From contig CAWFBW010000004.1 in NCBI GenBank assembly GCA_963814165.1, positions 1 through 64,000 on the forward strand: 64,000 bases of DNA, in the 5' to 3' direction. The stretch comes from DASRAA01 sp963814165 (GTDB lineage: Bacteria > Acidobacteriota > Terriglobia > Terriglobales > Acidobacteriaceae). Positions 18,813-27,211 of the stretch are shown here, piece by piece (position 1 is the stretch's first letter; each line of letters begins with the position of its first letter). The notes under the pieces were generated by a model, which was not told where the DNA came from, searched no databases, and saw nothing but the letters and a program-made list of their open reading frames with translations. The position numbers and the translations under genes were made by a program.

Positions 18813-19352
18813 ATGACAAGAATGATGCGAGTGGTTGCCTTGTGCGCAATCTTGGCAATAGTACTGTGCCTAGGAGTGGCCGCGGTGGGTCAGACGGGCG
18901 ATAAGGTCGAACGCGTTCCCATGTCCAATCCTGACATCCCGATTGCTGCGGCTGTTGTTGTGCCGGAAGGCTATGACACCATTTACATCAGCGGACATAT
19001 CCCGAAAGTCGCAAAGCCTGACGCTCCGAAAGGCAGCACGGAGATGTATGGCGACACCAAGACGCAGACCACGTCCGTCTTGCAGCAAATCTCCGACTTA
19101 CTGGCGGGGCAGGGGCTCTCCATGGCCGACGTCGTGATGGTCCACGTTTTCTTGGCCGGCGACCCGGCCAAAGACGGCAAGATGGATTTCGCCGGCATGA
19201 ACTCGGCCTTCGTGCAGTTTTTCGGTTCCAAATCGCAGCCCAGCAAGCCCGCGCGCAGCACGGTGCAGGTGGCAGCACTGGCGGCTCCGGGGGCTCTAGT
19301 GGAGATCGAGGCCATCGCGGTGCGCAAACATAAGGCCGGGCTTGTTCATTAG
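18813..19352 (+). CDS. RidA-family protein with signal peptide
   Basis: A protein of about 180 residues. A signal peptide (hydrophobic about 5-24, ending AAVGQ) precedes a full RidA/YjgF domain (YISGHIPKV, QTTSVLQQISDLLAGQG, VVMVHVFLAGD, ARSTVQVAAL, VEIEAIA). Cytoplasmic RidA deaminates reactive enamines; an exported copy is less usual. ATG 18813 has GGAG at 18803-18806. It lies 71 bp upstream of the dehydrogenase small subunit and may share its transcript. Confidence 0.8.
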   Translation: MTRMMRVVALCAILAIVLCLGVAAVGQTGDKVERVPMSNPDIPIAAAVVVPEGYDTIYISGHIPKVAKPDAPKGSTEMYGDTKTQTTSVLQQISDLLAGQGLSMADVVMVHVFLAGDPAKDGKMDFAGMNSAFVQFFGSKSQPSKPARSTVQVAALAAPGALVEIEAIAVRKHKAGLVH

Positions 19353-19423
19353 AACGAAGAGCCCGACCGCTGATCCACTGCAAGCCGAAGCCAAAAGCTG
19401 TTCGACCTTGAAAGGAACGATCA

Positions 19424-20008
19424 TTGGACGATAGCCGCCGTACATTCTTGAGTCAGGCCACAGCATCGCTGGGACTGCTGTATCTAAGCGGACTGACGCC
19501 GAACATCCTGGCACAGGCCCACGAACACGCAAAGACGGCACCTCGCAACCTCGACGGCCAACCCTTCCGCTTCTTCACGCCGCAGCAGGCAGCAGACTAC
19601 GAGGCCTTCGCCTCGCAGATTTTTCCCACCGACGAGACACCAGGCGCGAAAGAAGCCAACGTGGTGCGCTTCGTGGATTTTGCCCTCAGCGAGATCGAGC
19701 CGCAGAACAAGCAGGACTTCGCCAAAGCGCTCACGGCTCTCAACGAACAGGCAAAGAAGACGAACTCAGGCGCAAAATCATTCGCCGCGCTCACTCCGGC
19801 GCAGCAGATCGAAACCATGAAGGGGTTTGAAAAGAGCGGCGACTTCGGGATGCTGAAGGTTTATGCCGCGACGGGATTCTTTGGCGATCCGTCCGACGGC
19901 GGCAACAAAGACCAGATTGGCTGGAAGCTCATCGGCTTCGAAGATCACTTCTATTACGCCCCTCCGTTTGGCTGGTATGACGCACAGCTCATGAAGGAGA
20001 AAGCATGA
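19424..20008 (+). CDS. Gluconate 2-dehydrogenase subunit 3 family protein
   Basis: A 194-residue small subunit of membrane-bound GMC dehydrogenases. It has a Tat-type signal (SRRTFLSQ then a hydrophobic stretch), which would export it together with its flavoprotein partner. The body (FFTPQQAADYEAFASQIFPTD and the C-terminal GWYDAQLMKEKA) fits the subunit 3 family. It starts with TTG at 19424 after AAAGGAACG. It overlaps the GMC gene by 4 bp (ATGA), strong evidence for translational coupling. Confidence 0.88.
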   Translation: MDDSRRTFLSQATASLGLLYLSGLTPNILAQAHEHAKTAPRNLDGQPFRFFTPQQAADYEAFASQIFPTDETPGAKEANVVRFVDFALSEIEPQNKQDFAKALTALNEQAKKTNSGAKSFAALTPAQQIETMKGFEKSGDFGMLKVYAATGFFGDPSDGGNKDQIGWKLIGFEDHFYYAPPFGWYDAQLMKEKA

Positions 20009-21666
20009 GCGCCGAGCCGCAACAGCGCCGTTACAAGCTCACCGACCAGGTTGACTTCCTCATCATCGGATGCGGCGCATCCGGCAGCGTGCTGGCACGC
20101 GAGCTCTCGCGCAACGGATTCAGCGTGGTGGCCCTGGAGCAGGGTCCCTGGCTAGATCGAAAGCAATTCACTCACGACGAGTATCGAGTGCAGGCGCAGG
20201 CGTTGCTGACCAACAACACGCAGAAGCAGCCGATGACCTTCCGCAAGACCCCGGCCGACAAACCCGTCAAGCAACAGGCGCTACTTTACGGACGCATGGT
20301 CGGCGGCGGCACCGTACACTTTACGGCAAACTTCTGGCGCTTCCACGAGATCGACTTCATCGAAGCCAGCAAGAAAGGCACGATCCCAGGCACCGGCTTT
20401 GCCGACTGGCCCATTAACTACGCCGACCTGGAGCCGTATTACACGAAAGCCGAGTGGGATTTGGGAGTATCTGGGCAGGCGGGCGTTAGTCCGTTCGATC
20501 CACCTCGCTCCAAGCCCTATCCGCTGCCTCCGATGCCGGTTAAGTCCAGTGGCGTGCTGTTCGAACAGGGAGCGCGCAAGCTCGGCTATTACCCCTTCCC
20601 TGCACCGGTGGCCGTGATTTCGCAGGCGTACCAGGGCCGCCTCGCCTGCGCTCACTGCGGGTTCTGCCAGGGCTTTGGGTGCGAGATGGGCGCTAAGTCG
20701 AGCCCGCTACCCAGCATGGTTCCGCAGGCGGTCGCTACGGGCCGATGCGAAATTCGTCCCCACAGCTATGTGCGCCAGATCGAGCTGGACGCGAAGGGGC
20801 GCGCCATCGGCGCCATCTATTTCGACCAAAGCGGCAAGGAGCACCTGCAACGCGCCAAGGCGGTCATCGTCTCCAGCAATGGCGCGGAGACCCCACGCCT
20901 GCTGCTCATGTCGAAGTCGAACCGCTTCCCCCAAGGGCTGGCGAACTCAAGCGGCATCGTGGGCAAGTACCTGATGTTCAATACCGACACGATCGCCCAA
21001 GGTACGTTTGAGCATCCCTTGAATGAGTACAAGAGCATCGAAGTCACGCGCATTATGCATGACTTTTACGAAATCGATCCCAAACTCGGCTTCTATGGTG
21101 GCGGCGGATTCAGCGCGCGATTCCTCTGGACGCCCATTTCCTTTGCCATGAGTGGAGTTCCGCCCACCGCTCCCCAGTGGGGCAGCGACTATAAGAAGTA
21201 CCTCTCGAAGAATTTCAACCGCACCATGATGATCATGGGTCACGGAACGTCGCTCCCCGTGGCTGACAACAGCATTGCGCTCGACCCCACGCTGAAAGAC
21301 GCATGGGGACTGCCGGCCTTGTGCGTTACCTACAAAGACCATCCTGACGACTTGAAGACCGGGCGCTTCTTCAACGCGCGGGCCATGGAGATTCTCGAAG
21401 CCGCCGGGGCACAGGAGCGGTGGGAATTTCCGGTGGAGGAGTCCACGATGGGGTACCATCTGCTCGGTACCTGCCGCATGGGCAACGACCCCAAGAGTTC
21501 CGTCATCAATTCGGACCATCGAACCCACGACGTCGGTAACCTGTTCTTGTGCGATGGTTCGAGCTTTGTCACCAGCGGACGCGGACAACCCACGGAGACC
21601 ATCCAAACTCTGGCCTTTCGCGCCTCCGACCGCATCACCGGGTTGGCGAAGAAAGGCGAGATTTAG
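20005..21666 (+). CDS. GMC-family FAD oxidoreductase (gluconate dehydrogenase-like large subunit)
   Basis: A 553-residue flavoprotein. It has the FAD motif IIGCGASGSVLARELS near the N-terminus, GMC features (GRMVGGGTVHFTANFWR, with a catalytic-region His in YHLLGTCRMG) and the C-terminal FAD/active-site segment NLFLCDGSSFVTSGRGQPTETI. A cysteine-rich insert HCGFCQGFGCEMG is typical of sugar-acid dehydrogenases of this subfamily. It would oxidise sugars or polyols at the cell envelope and pass electrons to a cytochrome; the genes downstream encode such carriers. Confidence 0.9.
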   Translation: MSAEPQQRRYKLTDQVDFLIIGCGASGSVLARELSRNGFSVVALEQGPWLDRKQFTHDEYRVQAQALLTNNTQKQPMTFRKTPADKPVKQQALLYGRMVGGGTVHFTANFWRFHEIDFIEASKKGTIPGTGFADWPINYADLEPYYTKAEWDLGVSGQAGVSPFDPPRSKPYPLPPMPVKSSGVLFEQGARKLGYYPFPAPVAVISQAYQGRLACAHCGFCQGFGCEMGAKSSPLPSMVPQAVATGRCEIRPHSYVRQIELDAKGRAIGAIYFDQSGKEHLQRAKAVIVSSNGAETPRLLLMSKSNRFPQGLANSSGIVGKYLMFNTDTIAQGTFEHPLNEYKSIEVTRIMHDFYEIDPKLGFYGGGGFSARFLWTPISFAMSGVPPTAPQWGSDYKKYLSKNFNRTMMIMGHGTSLPVADNSIALDPTLKDAWGLPALCVTYKDHPDDLKTGRFFNARAMEILEAAGAQERWEFPVEESTMGYHLLGTCRMGNDPKSSVINSDHRTHDVGNLFLCDGSSFVTSGRGQPTETIQTLAFRASDRITGLAKKGEI

Positions 21667-21736
21667 TTTGCAAATCCGGGAACGGACTGAAGCCAATTGC
21701 GCAGATTAACAATCACATCGACTACGAGGAACATCT

Positions 21737-22327
21737 ATGCGGAAAATAAAAGTGCTGACTAGATTCAGATTGATCGCAAGTCTGGTGGCGTGCCTAAGCA
21801 TCGCGATGGGCGCGGCGGCCAGCGCACAGGAAACCATCGACGCAACGGCCCTGGGCACAAGCACGCAATTGGGCAAGAACATCAGCGTGAAGATAATCAT
21901 CACCAACTGGTCCACCAAGGAAGACCAGAAGACCCTCGGCGATGCGTTTAAGTCGGGCCAGGACGAAGGATTGGTCAAGGCACTCGAGAAGATGAAATCG
22001 GTGGGCCGGATTCAGATCCCCGGTACCCTGGGTTACGACATTGCCTACGCCATATCGATCCCAACGACAACAGGCCGTACCATCCGCTTCGTCACTAACC
22101 GCAAGATTGCCTTTGGCGAGGCAGCTCGCAACACGCAATCGATGGCGTACAACCTTACCGGCGGCCAGATCAACATCGACGACAACGACAAAAGCAAGAG
22201 CGCCGGTGTTCTGTATCCCGCGGCGCAACTGGTGATCAACAAAGAAGGTGAATTGCAGATCGAGCTTCGCAAGAACCCGTGGAAGCTGGTGAACATCATC
22301 GTGCGCGGGAAGACAGAGAAGGATTAG
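21737..22327 (+). CDS. Hypothetical secreted protein
   Basis: A 196-residue protein with a signal peptide (hydrophobic about 12-27, cut near ASAQE). The mature part is mostly beta-like, with a Lys/Thr-rich sheet and no cysteine. No family is recognised. It sits between the GMC dehydrogenase and rubredoxin genes in the same direction. Confidence 0.65.
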   Translation: MRKIKVLTRFRLIASLVACLSIAMGAAASAQETIDATALGTSTQLGKNISVKIIITNWSTKEDQKTLGDAFKSGQDEGLVKALEKMKSVGRIQIPGTLGYDIAYAISIPTTTGRTIRFVTNRKIAFGEAARNTQSMAYNLTGGQINIDDNDKSKSAGVLYPAAQLVINKEGELQIELRKNPWKLVNIIVRGKTEKD

Positions 22328-22349
22328 GGCTACCAAGGGGACCAGTACC

Positions 22350-22517
22350 ATGGCAACGAAGAAATACCGGTGCACTGTCTGCGGACACATCTACGATCCG
22401 GCGGAGGGCGATCCCGACGCCGGCATTGCTCCCGGAACCGCTTTCGAAGACATCCCCGCCGATTGGAGTTGCCCGGATTGCGGAGCGACCAGAGCCGACT
22501 TCGAACCCATCGACTAA
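22350..22517 (+). CDS. Rubredoxin
   Basis: A 55-residue iron protein with the full rubredoxin pattern: CTVCGHIYDP, the conserved acidic and aromatic stretch DPDAGIAPGTAFEDIPADW, and CPDCGA. The four cysteines bind one iron for one-electron transfer. No signal peptide is visible, so it works in the cytoplasm. ATG 22350 has AAGGGG upstream. It is 22 bp after the preceding gene and probably co-transcribed. Confidence 0.93.
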   Translation: MATKKYRCTVCGHIYDPAEGDPDAGIAPGTAFEDIPADWSCPDCGATRADFEPID

Positions 22518-22858
22518 GCGCGACCGGCGTTCTTGGAATTCAGCAGATCCACTGAGCGCCGGCACCTTCCTGATTCAGTGCAATCATGCTGTGGGCCGGG
22601 TGCAGAACCGCCGGCCCGCGGCACCCCAGCGAGTCCACCTGTCAATCGTCACGCCCGACGGTGACTTCCATCACATCTTGAGTGAATCCGCGGGTGGTAA
22701 CTTGCCGCTCAACTTCAACGGAACATTCGTTCGAGGGTGGCGTAGCCTGCCGGCGTTCAGTTATCGACGGCAAATCTGCGCCGCAAGCCGGTTCAGAGAG
22801 CGCGAAGTCTGCCTGAGTCAGGTCGCCTGCGCACTTTGGGCGTGTACCAGGAGGAGTG
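22518..22858 (+). other. Gap without gene, upstream of the Rieske operon
   Basis: 341 bp between rubredoxin and the Rieske gene. No convincing coding frame was seen (the open frames here have no ribosome site and no recognisable sequence). It presumably holds the promoter of the cytochrome operon. A GGAGGAG ribosome site sits at its end. Confidence 0.5.
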
Positions 22859-23338
22859 ATGCACTTCGCCTCTGACGCCGAACCAGTAGGCTCTGCGCCG
22901 CCAAGCGCGGGACGCCGCCGGTTCGTCAACATTCTGCTGGGATCGGGATTAGTGGCCTCGGCTGCGTCTTTCCTTTACCCCGTCATGAAGTACTTCATAC
23001 CTCCAAAGGTTGCCGACATGGGTGGCGATGCTGTGCTTGCGGCGAAAGTCTCGGAGCTGAAACCAAACACCGCGAAGACCTTCCGCTTTGGAACCCGTCC
23101 CGGATTGCTGGTCGAGATTGCCCCCGGCGAGTACCACGCCATGTCGGCCACGTGTACGCACCTCGGTTGCACGGTTCAGTACCGGCCTGACCTGCGGGAA
23201 ATCTGGTGCGCCTGCCATAACGGGATGTACGACCTGAACGGGCGCAACATATCGGGACCTCCGCCACGACCGCTCGAAGCTTTTGACGTGCAGGTCCGCG
23301 GCGACGACATCTTCGTGCGTCGGAAGCAGGAGGCCTGA
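22859..23338 (+). CDS. Rieske [2Fe-2S] protein of a cytochrome bc complex
   Basis: A 159-residue Rieske subunit. An N-terminal signal-anchor (about 25-40, after GRRRF) precedes a cluster-binding fold with CTHLGC and CACHNG, supplying the two Cys and two His ligands. It transfers electrons from quinol to a c-type cytochrome. ATG 22859 is chosen over the adjacent GTG because of its spacing to AGGAGG. Its stop overlaps the cytochrome b start by one base. Confidence 0.92.
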   Translation: MHFASDAEPVGSAPPSAGRRRFVNILLGSGLVASAASFLYPVMKYFIPPKVADMGGDAVLAAKVSELKPNTAKTFRFGTRPGLLVEIAPGEYHAMSATCTHLGCTVQYRPDLREIWCACHNGMYDLNGRNISGPPPRPLEAFDVQVRGDDIFVRRKQEA

Positions 23339-24426
23339 TGGCAAGCATGGCTGCCGGCATCCGCGGATGGCTCGACGAGCGCTTCCACATCGACGAATTA
23401 AAGGCACTGGTTCAGAAAAAGAAGGTGCCGCTTCACCGCTATTCGTACTGGTATTTTCTCGGCGGCATGACGCTGTTTCTCTTCGGGATTCAGGTACTGA
23501 CGGGAACGCTCTTGCTGCTCTACTACCGTCCGGGCGCCGACGAAGCCTTCGAGAGCGTGCAATTCATCATGACGCAGGTGCAGTTTGGGTGGCTCATTCG
23601 CTCAGTGCATTCCTGGTCAGCGAACCTGCTGGTTTTCATGGCATTTGCGCACCTGTTCAGCGTGCTGTTCCTGAGGTCTTATCGCAAGCCACGCGAGCTC
23701 ACGTGGATCAGCGGCGTTCTCTTGCTGTTCCTGATGCTGGGCTTCGGTTTCACCGGCTACCTGCTCCCATGGAACACGGTGTCCTACTTCGCGACCAAGG
23801 TGGGGACGGAGATTCCGGCGCAGATTCCGCTGATCGGCAGGCCGGTGCTGCTGTTCCTGCGTGGCGGCGAAGACATCACTGGCAGCACGCTGACCCGCAT
23901 GTTCGGATTCCACGTCGCCATCTTGCCGGCAATCGCGACGCTACTGATCGGCGTCCATTTGCTCCTGGTTCAGTGGTTCGGCATGAGCCTGCCGCCGAGC
24001 GTGGAAAAGGAATGGGCCGCCAGTCCTGCGAAGCGCAGGGAAATTCGCTTCTTTCCCAACTTCGCATTGCGCGAGCTGATGGCCTGGTACGTGGCTTTGG
24101 GCCTACTGGGTGCGTTGGCCGCGATCTTCCCGTGGGGCCTCGGAGTCAAGGCCGACCCATTCGCCTCAGCCCCCGCCGGCATCAAGCCGGAGTGGTACTT
24201 CCTGTTCATGTTCGAAACGCTGAAGGTCATTCCAGCCAAAATCCTCGGCATGGACGGCGACATGCTTGGCATCCTGGCATTTGGCCTGGTCGGCGCGGTG
24301 GTTCTCCTGCTGCCATTTCTCGACCGTGAAAGGCCTGTGAAGACTCGGCCGTGGATCGCCGGGCTCGCCTGCGTGTTCCTGGGCTACATGGCTGCGATGA
24401 CGATTTACGGATGGGTGACCAAGTGA
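23338..24426 (+). CDS. Cytochrome b, b6/subunit IV fused type
   Basis: A 362-residue quinol-cytochrome c oxidoreductase core subunit. The N-terminal half is cytochrome b6-like, with haem histidine pairs H-x13-H (VHSWSANLLVFMAFAHL) and H-x14-H (FHVAILPAIATLLIGVHL). The C-terminal half resembles subunit IV with the quinol-site PEWYF motif. Length and layout indicate a natural b6-IV fusion with about eight helices. It is translationally coupled to the Rieske gene. Confidence 0.92.
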   Translation: MASMAAGIRGWLDERFHIDELKALVQKKKVPLHRYSYWYFLGGMTLFLFGIQVLTGTLLLLYYRPGADEAFESVQFIMTQVQFGWLIRSVHSWSANLLVFMAFAHLFSVLFLRSYRKPRELTWISGVLLLFLMLGFGFTGYLLPWNTVSYFATKVGTEIPAQIPLIGRPVLLFLRGGEDITGSTLTRMFGFHVAILPAIATLLIGVHLLLVQWFGMSLPPSVEKEWAASPAKRREIRFFPNFALRELMAWYVALGLLGALAAIFPWGLGVKADPFASAPAGIKPEWYFLFMFETLKVIPAKILGMDGDMLGILAFGLVGAVVLLLPFLDRERPVKTRPWIAGLACVFLGYMAAMTIYGWVTK

Positions 24427-24432
24427 GGCGGC

Positions 24433-25701
24433 ATGAATAATTATCGTCATACGAATAGAAGCCTTCTTGGCCTCGCACTATGTCTGATTGTCGGAGCCGC
24501 TTGCGGTGGAGTATTCGCCAGCGCACAGACCAAGAACTCTTGTCTCGATTGCCATTCCGGTCTGCCTGAGCCTCTCGGAGTGAGTGCTGAAACCTTCGCG
24601 CAAAACATTCACTCGCAGAAGGGCCTCGCTTGCGTGGCTTGCCATGGCGGCGACGCCACCAGCGACGATCCCGAAAAAGCGATGAGTCGCAGCGCTGGGT
24701 GGAAAGGGAAAATCGAGCGCAAACAGATTCCCGAACTCTGTGCCTCGTGCCACTCCGACGCCGAAAAGATGAAGAAGTACAATCCTGGCCTTCGCGTGGA
24801 TCAATTCCAGCAGTACAAGACGAGTGTCCACGGACAAAGATGGGCCAAGGGTGACACCAAGGTAGCGGTGTGCACCGACTGTCATGGCGTGCACGACCTG
24901 CGAGCGCCATCCGACCCGCGCTCCAGCGTGCATCCCACCAACATCGCGACTACGTGTTCGCACTGCCACGCCGACGCGGAATACATGAAGCCTTACGGCA
25001 TCCCCACCGACCAGTACGCAAACTACCAGAAGAGCGTGCACCACGAGGCGATGACCGTGCGAGGCGATCTCAGTGCGCCTACCTGCACGACATGCCATGG
25101 CAACCACGGCGCTGCGCCTCCTGGGGTGGCGAACGTGACCAACGTCTGCTCCAACTGCCACGTCTTCCAGGCACAGCTTTTCGACGCCAGCCCTCACAAA
25201 GCGGCGTTCTCCGCCGCCGGATTACCGGGTTGCGTCACCTGTCACAGCAATCACGACATCGAGCACCCGACGGACGCAATGGTCGGGATGGGTGGCAAGG
25301 CGGTCTGCTCGAATTGCCACACGCAGGGCGACGATGGAGCAAACCAAGCCGTCGCGATGAGTGACCAGCTCACCAACCTGTCCGCCGCTATCACCGCGTC
25401 TGACGAACTCCTGAGCCATGCCGAGCGGCAGGGCATGGAAGTTAGCCAAGCGAAACAGCAGCAGGAGCAGGCGCGAGACGCGCTTTTGAAGGCCCGCGTC
25501 ACCGTTCACTCCTTCAGCAGCAGCCAGTTGAAACACGATACGGATTCCGGATTGGCGATTGCGCGGCAAACCCACATCGCCGGTGAAAAGGCGATGGAGG
25601 AATGGCGCTTCCGGCGCGTCGGTCTCGGAATCTCTGTGCTGGCTATCGCAATAACGCTCGTGGGCCTTGGTTTGTACATCAAGAATCTCGAGCATGACTA
25701 G
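24433..25701 (+). CDS. Nine-haem c-type cytochrome with C-terminal membrane anchor
   Basis: A 422-residue exported cytochrome with a signal peptide (ending ASAQ). Nine CXXCH haem sites are visible: CLDCH, CVACH, CASCH, CTDCH, CSHCH, CTTCH, CSNCH, CVTCH and CSNCH. A helical region follows (about 320-390), then a C-terminal membrane segment (about 397-415). Additional His residues suit bis-His ligation. In this operon it probably takes electrons from the Rieske/cytochrome b core in place of cytochrome f or c1, which is absent. That role is inference. Confidence 0.88.
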   Translation: MNNYRHTNRSLLGLALCLIVGAACGGVFASAQTKNSCLDCHSGLPEPLGVSAETFAQNIHSQKGLACVACHGGDATSDDPEKAMSRSAGWKGKIERKQIPELCASCHSDAEKMKKYNPGLRVDQFQQYKTSVHGQRWAKGDTKVAVCTDCHGVHDLRAPSDPRSSVHPTNIATTCSHCHADAEYMKPYGIPTDQYANYQKSVHHEAMTVRGDLSAPTCTTCHGNHGAAPPGVANVTNVCSNCHVFQAQLFDASPHKAAFSAAGLPGCVTCHSNHDIEHPTDAMVGMGGKAVCSNCHTQGDDGANQAVAMSDQLTNLSAAITASDELLSHAERQGMEVSQAKQQQEQARDALLKARVTVHSFSSSQLKHDTDSGLAIARQTHIAGEKAMEEWRFRRVGLGISVLAIAITLVGLGLYIKNLEHD

Positions 25702-25761
25702 AGCGCTTTCGATTCGTTGAACGATCAGTGGCCCGCGCCTGCGCGGTGAGGAGTTGCTTCC

Positions 25762-26979
25762 ATGGCAATGCTCAGTGGCCGCAAACAGCTTTGGTTCTGG
25801 ATACCGGCGGTCTTCGTCGCCGTCGCCCTCCTGATCGCTCTCTACCTGCAAATTCGGCCGCGCCCCGTCCGAAGTTCGCAGTACCTGGTGGGGAATCCTG
25901 TGCGAGGAGCCGAGCTGTTCTATGGCGACAAACAATGCGGCATCTGCCACGCCATCAAAGGATCCGGCGGACGCATCGCGCCCGACCTCACCGGAAGCCG
26001 CCCTACGCCGCCCGCTATGGGCTGGCTGGTCTCCGTGTTGTGGAACCATGGACCCAGCATGTGGCGGCAAATTCGCCACTCCAAGCAGCCGTATCCGACG
26101 CTGGATCCGCAGGAAATGGCCGACATACTTGCCTTCCTGTACCAGGCAAGCAATGCGGACAGCCCCGGCAACGTTGCTGCTGGCGAGAAAGTGTTCACCG
26201 AAAAAGGTTGCAGCCGTTGCCACGCAGTTGGCGTAGAGGGCGCAAAGAAAGCACCCGAACTGTCCGCTATCGCGGCCGGAGGCAACCCCGATGTTTGGAC
26301 CGTGGCCATGTTGAACCACGCCGGACCCATGGTCACGCCCATCACCCAGACACTGGGCGCGTGGCCCAAGTTGTCAGGCGCTGACATGAACAATCTCATC
26401 GCCTTCGCCGGCGTCGCCTCGTCCAGGAAAGAAGGTTCTCCGGTCATCTTTCTGGGAAATGCCGAGCGTGGCTGGGTTGTGTTCCAGGAGCGCTGCATGC
26501 AATGCCACTCCGCCCGCGGACAGGGCGGTAGCATCGGCCCCGACCTCGGCCCCACCCACGACATTCCGCTCAGTACCGCCGAGTTTGGCAGCGTGATGTG
26601 GAACCACGCCCCGGCAATGCTTCAGCAGGCCACGCAGAGCGGAGTTCCGGCACCGCAGCTCAAGGAAACCGAAATGGCCGACTTGCTGGCCTTCGTCGCG
26701 AGCCTGCGCTACTTCGAGCCGACGGGCTCACCGCAGGTCGGCGAGCATGTCTTCGCCGTTCGTGGCTGCGCCGCCTGCCACGGCACGAAGGCCGAAGGGA
26801 CCAACCTCGGTCCACCGTTGAAAGCGGGAGCCGAAGCCTACACGGCGGTGACGTTTACGACAGGGCTTTGGCGGCACGGTCCCGGCATGATGAAGCGCTC
26901 CGAGGAAACCAACATGCCCTGGCCAACCCTGCAACCGGGAGATGTCGGAGAGCTGGTCAGCTTTCTGAACGCGCATTGA
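25762..26979 (+). CDS. Four-haem c-type cytochrome, membrane-anchored
   Basis: A 405-residue protein with an N-terminal membrane helix (about 11-29) and four cytochrome c domains, each with one CXXCH site: CGICH, CSRCH, CMQCH and CAACH. Each domain is followed by distal segments with Met candidates such as HGPSM or HAPAM. Last gene of the Rieske/cytochrome b operon. Likely final electron carrier to a terminal oxidase encoded elsewhere. Confidence 0.9.
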   Translation: MAMLSGRKQLWFWIPAVFVAVALLIALYLQIRPRPVRSSQYLVGNPVRGAELFYGDKQCGICHAIKGSGGRIAPDLTGSRPTPPAMGWLVSVLWNHGPSMWRQIRHSKQPYPTLDPQEMADILAFLYQASNADSPGNVAAGEKVFTEKGCSRCHAVGVEGAKKAPELSAIAAGGNPDVWTVAMLNHAGPMVTPITQTLGAWPKLSGADMNNLIAFAGVASSRKEGSPVIFLGNAERGWVVFQERCMQCHSARGQGGSIGPDLGPTHDIPLSTAEFGSVMWNHAPAMLQQATQSGVPAPQLKETEMADLLAFVASLRYFEPTGSPQVGEHVFAVRGCAACHGTKAEGTNLGPPLKAGAEAYTAVTFTTGLWRHGPGMMKRSEETNMPWPTLQPGDVGELVSFLNAH

Positions 26980-27057
26980 GGCTCCCAAACCCCGTGTGCT
27001 AGCATCATTAGTTTGTTAACGTTGTTCCTGCATCACCATGCGCAGGCCGCCCGCCGC

Positions 27058-27079
27058 GGCGGGTGCTCCCGCCTTTTTT
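27058..27079 (+). terminator. Rho-independent terminator after the cytochrome operon
   Basis: Stem GGCGGG/CCCGCC with a TGCT loop followed by six T residues. It lies 79 bp after the four-haem cytochrome stop and 133 bp before the EF-G start. An alternative palindrome CCCGCCGCGGCGGG at 27050-27063 uses the same GGCGGG, so the two folds exclude each other. Confidence 0.75.
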
Positions 27080-27211
27080 GCCTCATCGGCAGCCTCGGGG
27101 TTTGTAGGCACGTCAAGTGCGTGCCACCGGGGAAGAGTGCCCCTGAGACCAGCGGAGTCCCGACCTGTCGCGCGGCCGTGGGATAGCTCTCATCTCTCCA
27201 AGGAGACTCAG

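Noticed and set aside
22279..22875. A 198-codon plus-strand frame across rubredoxin
   Set aside because: It reads the rubredoxin gene in the wrong frame and continues into non-coding DNA.
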